Positions 23,181 to 33,485 are shown, counted from the first letter of the stretch. The stretch is DNA of 64,000 bases from Acanthosepion esculentum (GCA_964036315.1 OZ038508.1:45320129-45384128); one strand, 5' to 3'. Made by a program: numbers and translations. Notes: generated by a model not told the origin, from the letters alone.

Positions 23181-23850
23181 ATTGTCCTAGTGTCTCAGTA
23201 AATCTTGCATTAATTCCTGACCAAGAACAATCTCTTTCCATCTGCTTATGCTATTCATTGGAATATTAATTCGTTGTGCTTCTTGTTTAAATCCATTAGC
23301 TTAGTGGATTAAGGTGATCTTTCATGAATTCCGAGACATAGAGAATTGTGAATCCAAAACCCAGACAGACCGTATTTACTTGGAATTCGTGGAAATCGGT
23401 CGAGGGTTAACTGATCAGTACAAAATAGCTAAACGTGACATCACTAGATATACGCAGTAAAACCAGAAGAAACTATCCACGTATATTAAATACAGTGTTC
23501 ACCTAGAAATTACTTGAAGTTTACCCGGCGTAATACACATTAGAAGAAGGCCGGAAAAGAAATTAAAAACTAAAACTTAAAATTTCATGCTGATGTGTAA
23601 TAAAATCAAAGTAAATACAACATTTGTCCAATTATGTCCTATAGGACGACACGCGTCACACGCAAAACAAAATTTGCACTCTGTCATAGATTTTCCCGAA
23701 ACTGTTCTAATATATTAGGTTGGGTAGAAAGTTCCTGGTAATGGATGCGCACTGCTGATGAGTCCCAAATATGCTTACCGTATTCTGTTGAGGTTTCTTC
23801 TAAAACTAATGAATTACTTAATTATGATTATCTCAAATCCTCCTAATAAT
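23181..23850. other. Unassigned sequence
   Basis: 23590-23700 shares gcgtcac-c-aaa and ctctgtcatagattttcc-like strings with 45315-45360; otherwise nothing recognised. Confidence 0.35.
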
Positions 23851-23852
23851 TT

Positions 23853-23856
<4 letters not shown>

Positions 23857-23924
<68 letters not shown>
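23857..23924 (+). repeat. (TA)n microsatellite
   Basis: About 34 TA units. Confidence 0.97.
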
Positions 23925-23926
<2 letters not shown>

Positions 23927-24209
23927 TGGATATAGATAGATAGACAGGCACACAGACAGAGAGAGGGGGGTAGAAATAAAGATACAGAATGGTGACTTAG
24001 AGGGAGTGGGGTAGTGAGATATAGACAGTGGGCATATGTCCCAAAAGTGTATGGCCATTGGCAATTTCACTCAGTTCAAACCTAATGCAAACATGGTATG
24101 AAAATGTTCATCCTCGTGGAGTGTCCATTGCTACGTCCACTCTCACGATATCTATTAATTATCTCAGATAATGCGACCTTCTCTCCAAAAAACAGACCAA
24201 TTTTATTCA

Positions 24210-24212
<3 letters not shown>
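23925..24212 (+). mobile_element. Dispersed repeat F (copy 2)
   Basis: Same order of strings as 10665-10988 (ggtgacttagagggag, gtgagatatagacagtgg, atctattaattatctcagat), again ending in a (TA)n tract. About 85 percent alike by eye. Confidence 0.7.

Positions 24213-24271
<59 letters not shown>
24212..24271 (+). repeat. (TA)n microsatellite
   Basis: TA run with TGTA and AATA interruptions; the PLE begins immediately after it. Confidence 0.95.
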
Positions 24272-24275
24272 GACA

Positions 24276-24937
24276 GAGAATTGGTAAAATATTTTTTAAC
24301 CTATTAGAGCAGAATTTGGTATAGAACGAGAATTGGTAAAATATTTTTTAACCTATTAGAGCAGAATTTCCCCAAGAAAACTAAGTTGCATAAGATATTT
24401 AACAAAAACAATGTAAAACTTAGTTACTGCTGCATGCCTAATGTAGAGACTTTAATTAGTGGACATAATAAGAAAAAGACTAGGGACAATCCACGCATTA
24501 GTTTCCCCAGTTGCAATTGTAGGAATAAAAATGCATGTCCCCTACAGGGTAAATGTCAACAAGAATGCGTGGTCTATCAGGCGAAAATTTACAAGGATAT
24601 AGACGACATAAACCCTAAAGTGTATATAGGAGCCACTCAGGATACCTTTAAAAAAAGATATTATAATCATATGAGTAGTTTTAAAAATGAAAAAACTAGA
24701 CATAGCACTACATTATCTAGCTATATATGGCAAATCAGACAAGGTAGCAAGGACCCCATCCTGAAATGGGAAATATTAAAAAGCTGCACTAAGTATAAAG
24801 CGGGCCATAAGTCCTGTAAGCTATGCACCGAGGAAAAATTAGCTATAGCTTTATATAACACACCTGATGATCTACTAAATTCCAAAACCGAGATTCTTAA
24901 CAAATGTAGACACAGAAATGCTTGGTTACTGAAATAA
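24276..24937 (+). pseudogene. Penelope-like element: GIY-YIG endonuclease domain (5'-truncated)
   Basis: This is the longest clean coding piece in the window: one frame is open from 24308 to the TAA at 24935-24937, about 209 codons. Order: RT-connecting block IGKIFFNLLEQNFPKKTK and KLSYCCMPN; Cys-rich linker CNCRNKNACPLQGKCQQEC; GIY-YIG nuclease with CVVY for GIY, VYIGAT for YIG, FKKRYYNHMSSF (Arg and His), CKLCTEEKLAI (catalytic Glu) and a C-terminal LNKCRHRNAWLLK. This is the C-terminal endonuclease of PLEs, which makes the nick for target-primed reverse transcription. All key nuclease residues appear present, but the RT is missing. The start is a truncation point at the TA tract. A 52-bp direct duplication (24276 and 24328) puts the first copy out of frame. 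So it is a 5'-truncated insertion, recent enough to keep the frame. Confidence 0.88.
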
Positions 24938-25084
24938 GTTTCTCTCTCCCGATTGTAGCGTTATCATTATTGTTTGTGTTTTGTTTTTTTTTTTTTTTTT
25001 TTTTTTTTTTTGTTTTTTTTTTAATTATCCCCTCTCCTTTTAGTTATTTGAATAAATCTATACCCCCCCCCCGTTGTCGCTTTT

Positions 25085-25121
<37 letters not shown>

Positions 25122-25477
25122 CTCTTACTTGGTCACGTGGTGTTGTCTAGGTGGTCGTCTCTATATATACGCCGTTTTCTGTTGCCTCTTTAGCCAGTCG
25201 ACCCTGACGATCTGCCTAAGTGAAACCTTGGTAGGTGTGTCTGGCTCATTAGGTTTGTCTAGGTTTGCTCTACGCTTGTATTGAGCTCTTTAGTTAGTTG
25301 TTTACTCGTATCGGGGTTTTTTCTTTGGGCCTTGAACCTGTATCTGTGCGATTATTTTCGACAGACTTTCATGTTCCTGGCTCTTTCTTTTTTTAAAACC
25401 TTCTTTTCCTTCGTGATTGATTTGGCTGTTGTTAAATCAAGAGTTCGAAGGTTTTTCGACACGAGTATAGTTACCTG

Positions 25478-25482
<5 letters not shown>
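24938..25482 (+). mobile_element. PLE 3' UTR
   Basis: It follows the stop codon with two long T tracts (24983-25022, 25091-25122), then gaccctgacgatctgcctaa, tctgcgtgattt-type strings and gacacgagtatagttacctg just before a TA tract. The distal 290 bp is repeated at 30580-30871 (sense) and, inverted, at 15805-16035 and 30285-30515. That defines the terminus of this PLE family. Confidence 0.75.
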
Positions 25483-25525
<43 letters not shown>

Positions 25526-25526
25526 T
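25483..25526 (+). repeat. (TA)n-(CA)n microsatellite at the PLE 3' end
   Basis: 13 TA units, then 9 CA units. Confidence 0.95.
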
Positions 25527-25544
25527 TATCCATTCGGAAATAAT

Positions 25545-25740
25545 CGCATAAATATATCATAAAATCACCAGAAAAATAAACATATTGTTTCAAAACTTCT
25601 GGTGTCTTATCAAGTGATGGTTTTGAATGTAGAATAAAGGGTGTTAAAAGGTTTAAATCAATCAAACACCCCTCGTTAGGGGAAACGCAGTTACATAAGC
25701 TGGAATGACAAATCAAAAAACCTGACCACGATCATTTTAC
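25545..25740 (+). mobile_element. PLE terminal-repeat fragment with hammerhead-like motif
   Basis: tgtcttatcaagtgatgg and tttgaatgtagaa match 29375-29420 and the ends around 42.8-43.4 kb. On the minus strand a core reads TTGATAA-GACACc-aGAA-GTTTT-GAAAC, a hammerhead-like order with C3 and G8 altered. Confidence 0.6.
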
Positions 25741-26480
25741 TATAAAATTAAAAATTTAAATTTTAAATTTTAAATTTAATCTGTATTAAGTTAAAAAAAA
25801 TTCTAGAATTATTTTAAGAAACTGAGGAAAAATACATGTTTTCTTATTTATTTTGTTTTTATTGAAAGGACAAAAATTAATTTAGAATAAACGTTAAAAT
25901 ATAATGTTGCTCTGAGCTTCGTTACAACTTAGGTACATCTGAAGTAATGATGTGGGCAGCGGTGGGTGAAATCTTGCAAAAGACAATACATGCACAATCA
26001 GATTATAATACACAAACACGTAGACATATTTATATATATACACACACAAAAAACGACGACATATACATACAATGAAAGGTACATACAATCGATTATACAC
26101 ACATACATCGATAAAGACACGCACATGTACACACACCAAGAAATATTCAAATTTGAAAGTGTTCGTAAACGAATGCAAATATACAATTAAAATTATTATA
26201 TGGGCAAAGATATATAGATAAAAATGGTTAAATAGATAAAATGTAATATGGGCAGAATAGAAAAACAAGTATTCTTCAATGAACAACGTCAGGAAAAAGG
26301 ACAATCAAATATATAGAAATGGATAGAAAAATAAATATATACGCATACACAAATAAGAAAAAAAAACAAATTCAAATGTCCAGGCAAAATGTAACATTTA
26401 AAATAACACTATCTAACATATAAAAAAGATTACATAATATAATATAATATGTAAGCAAATGTGTGGATGTAGATCCGACG
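25741..26480. other. Unassigned AT-rich sequence
   Basis: It includes a small AT palindrome, aaatttaaattttaaatttt, at 25749-25775. Several (AC)-rich short runs at 26030-26130. No coding signal. Confidence 0.4.
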
Positions 26481-26485
26481 GTATG

Positions 26486-26628
26486 ATGAAAATGTGGAAA
26501 AGACAAAGCAAAATCCGAATATGTGAGTTTACTGTTTTTATTTTTATTTTTTATAACAAAAACAAAAACAAAATAAAAACAGTAAACTCACATATTCGGA
26601 TTTTGCTTTGTCTTTTCCACATTTTCAT
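26486..26628. repeat. Perfect 59-bp inverted repeat, 25-bp spacer
   Basis: The left arm begins atgaaaatgtggaaaagaca (26486) and ends actgtttttatttt (26544). The right arm (26570-26628) is its reverse complement with no mismatch seen. An A/T-rich spacer separates them and a TA tract starts 4 bases later. Confidence 0.92.
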
Positions 26629-26629
26629 A

Positions 26630-26631
<2 letters not shown>

Positions 26632-26702
<71 letters not shown>
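26632..26702 (+). repeat. (TA)n microsatellite
   Basis: About 35 TA units. Confidence 0.97.
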
Positions 26703-26704
<2 letters not shown>

Positions 26705-26706
<2 letters not shown>

Positions 26707-26965
26707 GTCAAAAATCTGTTTCTGGTAATATTTTTTCTTCAAAATTGTATTGCTGGTAATAATTTTCTTTCAAAAATGTATTATTGATAATATTTAACTA
26801 TTTGCCCATAGCTACCAACCTGGATCATGGTGGACATGGGAACACCAGGAATTAAGAGGTAGTTCCACGCTCCTCAAAAACTCCAGATGAGAGGCTTTTC
26901 TGCTGGACGTAGTTTATCGACTTACTCTGGACGCGGATATATTTTAACCTCTTACCCAGGACGGT
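26705..26965 (+). mobile_element. SINE-D-like dispersed repeat (copy 2)
   Basis: It has two or three imperfect 30-bp units around tattgctggtaata, then tttgcccatagctaccaacc, aacaccaggaattaagaggt, ccacgctcctcaaaa and ctcttacccaggacggtctt. It matches 36485-36945 in reverse orientation. Confidence 0.7.
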
Positions 26966-27184
26966 CTTACACTATAGAGTATTTATATATATATTTGTAT
27001 CAGATCAATCGCTAGTATAACTACCTATATTTACCTATATGGGCACTTCGCCTGGTGTAATGTTAGCAAGATTGTCACGCTTGATAAATTACAACAGAGT
27101 AGTGCGTTTGCACCTCATTTTCAACTTTGTGCCACATCTAAGTTATGCTTAGAAAAACACTATGTATATAGTGGGCACCTCCAT

Positions 27185-27300
27185 GTGTTTTAATGGTTAG
27201 AAAGTTATTCACCCGAGATCAATTACGATTGAATTGTGAGTTCAGTCCTCACTGGCGACTATATTTGCCCGTCTGCCATATATAGGCTGCGCTTAGTAAG
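27185..27300 (+). mobile_element. Decayed tRNA-like SINE
   Basis: A-box-like ttttaatggttagaaag and B-box-like gtgagttcagtcctcactgg are spaced as in a tRNA head, followed by gcgactatatttgcccgtct. No clamp-like acceptor stem. Confidence 0.45.
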
Positions 27301-27380
27301 TCCCTATTTATATAATATAGTTTAGACCAAACACAATAGATAGAAAATATAGAATCTGCACATAAATATGATTATAGTGA

Positions 27381-27510
<130 letters not shown>

Positions 27511-28077
27511 AAGGATTCAACCCCAACCGAGGCGGGAAGCCACTAGCACGCAAGGGGTTACAGAACTGGAGCGAGAACAAAGAGGAGTGATAGAGGAAAG
27601 GATGAAGAGACGGTTTGGGGATAGATCAGGTCTTATGGAGACGTCGATTGACGTAATATTTGAATAGTTGGAGATTTTAGCTATCAGGCAAACAAGAAAG
27701 GGAGAGGGAGTTTCACAGGCGAGAAGTGCGAATCATGAAGCTATTGGAGTAGAAGAAACGGCTACATTTAACAGTTTCGACAGTGAAAGGGTGAGAGCGA
27801 TATGCCAGCTAGTTGAGCGCTTAAATTCATGAAATCTGGGGACCAGCGAAAGCAGCTCATCGTAGCAGTTAATGTGAAAGCATTTATAAAAAGACAGTGA
27901 GAGGCAACAGCACGTCTGTGAGAGAGCGGCTACAGACGAGATGCCAGATCAGGGCCAATTACATTGCATATCCGTCTTTGGATTTTATCAAGTACCTTGA
28001 GGCATTTAGAAGGGGCTACAGACCATATATGGCAGCAATACTCCATGCAAGGGCGAATGGTTGATTTGTAGATTTGA

Positions 28078-28079
<2 letters not shown>
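27511..28079 (-). pseudogene. CR1/jockey-type LINE tail with 3' UTR
   Basis: From 28079 down the minus strand reads IYKSTIRPCMEYCCHIWSVA, KVLDKIQRRICNVIGPDLAS, then the RRAVAS block and (after frameshifts) the residues for SFF-R-LWNSLP. The 3' UTR ends near 27520 with tgcgtgctagtggcttcccg followed by cggttggggttgaa. The same end motif occurs in the 52.3-kb copy. Both boundaries are TA tracts. No catalytic RT part is left. Confidence 0.75.

Positions 28080-28146
<67 letters not shown>
28080..28146 (+). repeat. (TA)n microsatellite
   Basis: About 33 TA units directly before the tandem array. Confidence 0.97.
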
Positions 28147-28148
<2 letters not shown>

Positions 28149-28241
28149 CTTACTCTCTGTCAGGATCGGATAGCTAAGGGGTAAAATCTCTGACGGATGT
28201 CAAATCAGTCGGGTTTCGATACTGGCTTGAGGTAATCGGAC

Positions 28242-28295
28242 GTCTAGTCACATTGAAGTGCTGTGATACAGCGAAACAGTCTCTCTGTGGATGAC
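28242..28295 (+). ncRNA. Hammerhead-like motif 1 (degenerate core)
   Basis: Stem II gctgt-gat-acagc is perfect (28260-28272), followed by GAAA (28273-28276) and C-A-GTC (28277-28281). Stem I can pair tcaca before the core with tgtgg at 28286-28290, leaving tctc unpaired. The core reads TTGAAGT where the consensus is CTGANGA, so activity is unlikely. Repeated at 28703-28756. Confidence 0.5.
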
Positions 28296-28552
28296 AAAAT
28301 ATACGCCCTCGAAAAAATAAAACTCGGTCGAGCACTTTCGATGGAAAGCGCGAATTTATAAACAGTGATCGCTACAGCTGATAATGCAAAGTTCTTCTAT
28401 GAATCGAGCACTCCGAATCAGTGACGTGTTTATTCAAAAATAAATACGTGCATATTTACCTTCCTCCCTGCCAGGAGCAGATATATTAGGGTAAAAGTCT
28501 CCGACTGATTCCAAATCAGACGGGTTTCGATCCTGGCTTGAGGCAATCGAAT

Positions 28553-28595
28553 GTCTAGCCACACTGATGAGCTGTGATACAGGGAAACAGTCTGT
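28553..28595 (+). ncRNA. Hammerhead-like motif 2 (intact CTGATGA core)
   Basis: CTGATGA (28564-28570), stem II gctgt-gat-acagg (one mismatch at the base next to GAAA), GAAA (28584-28587), then C-A-GTC (28588-28592) as cleavage triplet with a minimal stem III. Stem I would pair caca before the core with tgt after GTC; only three pairs remain here because a TA tract starts. Motif 1 supplies the missing tgtgg and the missing stem II base. Together they imply an ancestral canonical type I hammerhead. Confidence 0.6.
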
Positions 28596-28702
28596 ATATA
28601 TATATACAACTTACTCTCTGTCAGGATCGGATAGCTAAGGGGTAAAATCTCTGACGGATGTCAAATCAGTCGGGTTTCGATACTGGCTTGAGGTAATCGG
28701 AC

Positions 28703-28756
28703 GTCTAGTCACATTGAAGTGCTGTGATACAGCGAAACAGTCTCTCTGTGGATGAC
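28703..28756 (+). ncRNA. Hammerhead-like motif 1, second unit
   Basis: Exact repeat of 28242-28295, offset 461 bp. Confidence 0.5.
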
Positions 28757-29013
28757 AAAATATACGCCCTCGAAAAAATAAAACTCGGTCGAGCACTTTC
28801 GATGGAAAGCGCGAATTTATAAACAGTGATCGCTACAGCTGATAATGCAAAGTTCTTCTATGAATCGAGCACTCCGAATCAGTGACGTGTTTATTCAAAA
28901 ATAAATACGTGCATATTTACCTTCCTCCCTGCCAGGAGCAGATATCTTAGGGTAAAAGTCTCCGACTGATTCCAAATCAGACGGGTTTCGATCCTGGCTT
29001 GAGGCAATCGAAT

Positions 29014-29056
29014 GTCTAGCCACACTGATGAGCTGTGATACAGGGAAACAGTCTGT
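29014..29056 (+). ncRNA. Hammerhead-like motif 2, second unit
   Basis: Exact repeat of 28553-28595, offset 461 bp, with CTGATGA at 29025-29031. Confidence 0.6.
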
Positions 29057-29068
29057 ATATATATATAC

Positions 29069-29256
29069 AACTTACTCTCTGTCAGGATCGGATAGCTAAG
29101 GGGTAAAATCTCTGACGGATGTCAAATCAGTCGGGTTTCGATCCTGGCTTGAGGCAATCGAATGTCTAGCGACACTGATAAGCTGTGATACAGACTGTTT
29201 CCCTGTATCACAGCTCATCAGTGTGGAGAGACATCCGATTGCCTCTGTGGAAGACA
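29069..29256 (+). mobile_element. Third, chimeric retrozyme unit ending in an inverted copy
   Basis: The head comes from module 1 (ggatagctaaggggtaaaat) but switches to module 2 sequence at the B box (gatcctggcttgaggcaatc). At 29190 it folds back: the sequence from about 29153 to 29193 is repeated inverted from 29198 to 29246, ending gattgcctc. The two strands thus each carry a CTGAT-A core (plus 29175-29181, CTGATAA; minus 29221-29215, CTGATGA). Confidence 0.8.

Positions 29257-29257
<1 letters not shown>

Positions 29258-29300
<43 letters not shown>
29258..29300 (+). repeat. (TA)n microsatellite
   Basis: About 21 TA units. Confidence 0.96.
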
Positions 29301-29305
<5 letters not shown>

Positions 29306-29309
29306 TATA

Positions 29310-29480
29310 TAATTATTTATTTAAATATTATAACATAAATATGTTATAAAATCACTAAAAAATAGCCATTTTGTTTCAACACTTCTGGTGTCTTATCAAG
29401 TGATGATGTTGAATGTAGAATAAATGGTTTTAAATGTTTCAAATTAATTAACGATCCTTCGCTAGGGGTAAACGCTGTTA
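29310..29480 (+). mobile_element. PLE terminal-repeat fragment with hammerhead-like motif
   Basis: It has the near-palindrome ataacataaatatgttataa, then aatagccattttgtttcaac and ggtgtcttatcaagtgatga. It matches 25545 and 42745-43460. On the minus strand TTGATAA-GACAC-cagaa-GTGTT-GAAAC is present with a perfect 5-bp stem II. Confidence 0.65.
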
Positions 29481-29872
29481 CATAATCTAGAATGACCAAT
29501 CAAAATACAAGTATATGGTAATTCAAAAAATTTGACAACGAACCAAGGTTATCATAGATATTAAAAGATTTATGAAATTTGAAATTAAAATTAAAAGTAA
29601 AAAATTACCTATTTATAAATCTAAATCAAATCTCTATTAAGTTTAAGTTAATTGTAGAATTACCGAGGAGAAAAAAAAAATTTTTTTTAAATATATATAT
29701 GTCCAGGTAACCGTAGTTTAACATCGCCCGAGGAGGCATATTTATGTTGCTGAAACAAACAGTAGTACTATATTATACACACAGAGATTTTGACCAAGGA
29801 GACATATTTATGGCACTGAAATATAATTGCTATTATGTAGCGATTTTAACATGTTTTAATATCTTAAAATAA

Positions 29873-29877
<5 letters not shown>
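29481..29877. other. Unassigned AT-rich sequence
   Basis: Nothing recognised. Confidence 0.4.

Positions 29878-29942
<65 letters not shown>
29878..29942 (+). repeat. (TA)n microsatellite
   Basis: About 32 TA units. Confidence 0.97.
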
Positions 29943-29945
<3 letters not shown>

Positions 29946-30207
29946 AAATTGTATTTAAGTAAAAAAATTAGCGGGGCTATTTTAATAAAATAAATGGAAG
30001 ATTTCATATCATGCTATCTTTCTTTATTATAGTCCTGGATACCGTGTGATATATTAATGGATAAAATTAGATATGTTAATTATTCTTGTCATGACACTGA
30101 GATTTACATTCCATTCTCCCTAAGAATGGGTGCAATTTTCCGGATCTCAGAATAGAAAAAAAAGAAAAGTCACTATATTTAATTTTATTTATCTCTATCT
30201 GTGATTC

Positions 30208-30212
<5 letters not shown>

Positions 30213-30280
<68 letters not shown>
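30213..30280 (+). repeat. (TA)n microsatellite
   Basis: About 34 TA units. Confidence 0.97.
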
Positions 30281-30281
<1 letters not shown>

Positions 30282-30285
<4 letters not shown>

Positions 30286-30515
30286 TACTCGTCTGGAAAA
30301 ACCTTAGGTGTTTTGGCTTGTAAATGAAGAAACCAATGCCAAAGGAAAAACAAGGGATAAAAACAAAGAACTAAAAAGATATAATTGAGGCTAAAACAAT
30401 CATCCAGAATCCCAGATCAGCGTCCAAAGAAAAAAACCCTCCAAAATGAGTAAAGCAAAAGTAACTAAGTAAAGTGCTCAATACACTAAGTAGACCTGGC
30501 TATTTAGGTTCATAG
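30282..30515 (-). mobile_element. PLE 3' end, inverted copy
   Basis: In reverse complement it matches 15805-16035 and the PLE 3' UTR: gtctactta-tgtattgagc, gactttctttgg-cgctgat and terminal ccagacgagtataac. It faces the sense copy at 30580 across a TA tract. Confidence 0.7.
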
Positions 30516-30516
30516 C

Positions 30517-30523
<7 letters not shown>

Positions 30524-30567
<44 letters not shown>
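30524..30567 (+). repeat. (TA)n between inverted PLE ends
   Basis: About 22 TA units at the centre of the inverted pair. Confidence 0.96.
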
Positions 30568-30998
<431 letters not shown>

Positions 30999-30999
30999 T

Positions 31000-31830
31000 C
31001 ACAATGTGTCTTGGCGTGTATATCAAAGTTATTTACCGTATTCATTTATCTTTAATATATACCTTAAACATCAGTGAATTCATATGTATGATTGTGTATA
31101 CATGTTTTTTTTCTTTTTTGATCACGCATAAAAGTGATTTCGCTTCCAACACCTGGAATTCCGGAAGGAGAACTCAGCATTTATCTCCGCATATCCGAAT
31201 TGTATCTACTCTTTCACCCTCCCACATCGCCGATCTCTCGCCGCCTTATTCTTAATTTCAATTCTTGCGAGAATGTCTCGAATTCCAAACTAAAATATGT
31301 AGGTCTCCAGGATCAATGCAATGCTACAGACAAAGAAAACCTCCTAAGGTTTATATAGAGGAGATTTGGTGTGGGTCTAGATGTAAATTATTTTTCTTCT
31401 TTCTAAAGCTTTTCAGATGAACGAATTGAAAATGAACTCACGTTTTAACGTGAACTGAATATGCGTCTGTGTCATAGCGGGGTTGCTCTTTCTACATAAT
31501 TGAGCGGAAGTTATAATTCATAATTTCCGGTTGACTTTAACATCGCCCGTTAAAATCAAGTATGTTGGTATCTTAAGAACTTGTTAAGAGTGGGAAAGAA
31601 AGGAAAGCATTTAGAATAAACAGCCATCTCTGTAGCAGTATACATTTGATTGTGTATTTTTATCACGATTAAGGTTCTCCACGATTTCCGTTAATATTTG
31701 TGAAATATCTGATTTTAGGAATGCAAGTCTCGTAGATTAACGTTTCCTTCAATATGTTTTTTTTTTACGTTTATCAACAACACAATTCAAAGTTTACTTT
31801 AAAATTTACAAATAGTATGCAACTTTGTGT
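31000..31830. other. Unassigned sequence
   Basis: No repeat family or coding signal recognised. Confidence 0.35.
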
Positions 31831-31833
31831 TTA

Positions 31834-31935
31834 GTGGCGTAATGGAAATCAGCTAGTAAAGAGATATCGAAAAGCAAGTTTCGAATTCCAGTCGAATATG
31901 TTGCGTTCACTTACGCGCAAATACGCTTACAAATT
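31834..31935 (+). mobile_element. SINE-A, tRNA-like head (copy 1)
   Basis: Head ending in caagtttcgaattccagtcg (B-box-like), then aatatgttgcgttcacttac. It equals the reverse complement of 35740-35800 and of 55530-55570. Confidence 0.6.
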
Positions 31936-32685
31936 AATCTCTTCTCCTCCCGGCTTTTCGTTAGATAGCAGGACAGACAGGCTTTCGTCGGCAACTAGTC
32001 TAGCGCAGGAACAAACGCTAACCTACTGCAGGTAGAATCTTATGCCTGTCAGTCATGAATCAAAAGGGACCATGGTAAGGACATTTAGTCGACGGAGATT
32101 TCCCCGAAAAATTACAAGTAAAAATAATTATAAGCAATACTTTAAGTATTTTAATTAGTAGAATTATATAAGGTAGAACAGGACTAATAATGACCACTGA
32201 ATTTCAAGTGATTAAATTACTAAATCTAAATTTAAAGTTTAAAAATGTTATTATTTTAATATTTGGTTATTGAAATTAGTCATTTTAAAAAATATTTGAA
32301 TGTACTTGGGTAAAAAATAGCATGTAATTATTTAAATTCGTATGTAACCGCTAGATAAAAGTTAGTTCTTCACTTTAAGATAATGATGATTAAAGTGAAA
32401 TTGAAAGATCTTTCATATCGTAAAAGCTTAAGATGTTTCCTGTAGTAAAATATGCTTTCAAAATAATTATCGTCCTATAGTAATAGTTAAAGTCAAATAT
32501 AATATATACAGGATAGATTTTTAAAAAAAGACTGTTAAAAACAAGGAAAAATATAAATTAACGCATTAAATAAATATAAATATTTTTAGCACATTACTAT
32601 AAAGATTGTGACATGCATGTAAGTACGTCACTATATTTTCGGTTAAATGTCCATTCGGTTAAATGTCTGTCGGACAAATGTCCGA
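31936..32685. other. Unassigned AT-rich sequence
   Basis: Nothing recognised except a short cggttaaatgtc repeat at 32640-32690 (attcggttaaatgtctgtcg, then gacaaatgtccg). Confidence 0.35.
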
Positions 32686-32689
32686 CTAC

Positions 32690-33485
32690 CGAAAGAGACA
32701 TGACCACTCAAGCGTACGTCGCATATCTTGTGACGAATATTCGAATAATCCAGAAGCTAGACTGGGAACAAACTACCCGCAAAGGGATACGAAATGAATT
32801 CAGTAAATAATCAGAAAAGGGTGTAAAAAGAGAATGCGTTTACTTAGAAGACAGTGAGGCGATTCTGAGAGAAATAGACGTCCTAACAGGATTAATTATT
32901 TGTGGCCACAATCTTAAGAAAAGATGGCGGCGAGGTCTCGTTGTTTTCATGTTGAATTGTCTAGGTGTAACCGTAAATTCTATTCTAACACTGTCTTCTC
33001 TCGCACGTGTCGCTAACGGAACTCTATTCCATCTCCTTGCTTTCCAATACGATTTGATCTTCAGAAATGTATTTACAATGTCAATCGTTGTTTTCTGTTT
33101 TGTTAGTTCCCGTTCTTTTATTGTTGTCTCTCATTAATGATGCTTTCTTTTCCTTATGTTTTTTACTCATTCAGTAGCCTCTTGCTTCTTAGTGGTGTCA
33201 TTTGCTTATTGGGGTGAAATGATAGCAAGAAAGATCACATACTATTTATGGCGGACACAGAAAGGGAACTGCAAGAACACACACAGATCGCATCGAAAGA
33301 AACCTATAAGAAATGACTGAACATCAAATACAAGAATAATGAGTGAACTGATGTCGGCTAAAACAACAACCTAACATGCAAATTAAACCGAAATCTGAAA
33401 GCATATTGGAACAATGAAAGATGATTTCCAAAAGCTGAGCCAAGTATTAAGAAACATAAAAATTTCAAAACATTCTACAGAGCGT
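32690..33485 (+). pseudogene. RTE-type LINE, RT fragment interrupted by another LINE
   Basis: 32860-32920 reads SEAILREIDVLTGLIICGHN, the block just upstream of YADD. At 33231 the frame resumes with DHILFMADTERELQEHTQIA (the YADDTVLIADTEEKLQELL block). At 33414-33475 it continues with DDFQKLSQVLRNIKISKHST (AKDAFQKL-KILRN-KIS). The catalytic YADD is cut by the insertion of 32926-33226. Stops are numerous. It is the same family as 18100-19110. Confidence 0.72.
32926..33226 (+). mobile_element. CR1/jockey-type LINE 3' end nested in the RTE copy
   Basis: It contains the decayed tail residues NGTLFHLLAFQYDLIFRN for NSLP-FPD-YNL-IFRN, then the 3' UTR ending cttattggggtgaaatgata. It is flanked by aagaaaagat (32916-32925) and aagaaagat (33227-33235), a plausible target-site duplication with one indel. 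About 300 bp, strongly 5'-truncated. Confidence 0.75.

Larger units (their letters stand above)
28147..29068 (+). mobile_element. SINE-E/retrozyme-like tandem array, two 461-bp units
   Basis: Unit 1 (28147-28607) and unit 2 (28608-29068) are nearly identical. Differences are hard to find; one is atattaggg versus atcttaggg. Each unit contains two related but diverged modules. Each module has a tRNA-like head (A-box-like tagctaaggggtaaaatctc; B box gggtttcgatactgg or gggtttcgatcctgg) followed about 60 bp later by a hammerhead-type core. Tandem repeats of short non-coding units with type I hammerheads are the hallmark of animal retrozymes. A tRNA-like promoter plus hammerhead in each module is therefore suggestive of a transcribed, self-processing circular RNA, which is inference. 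A partial third unit follows. Confidence 0.85.
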
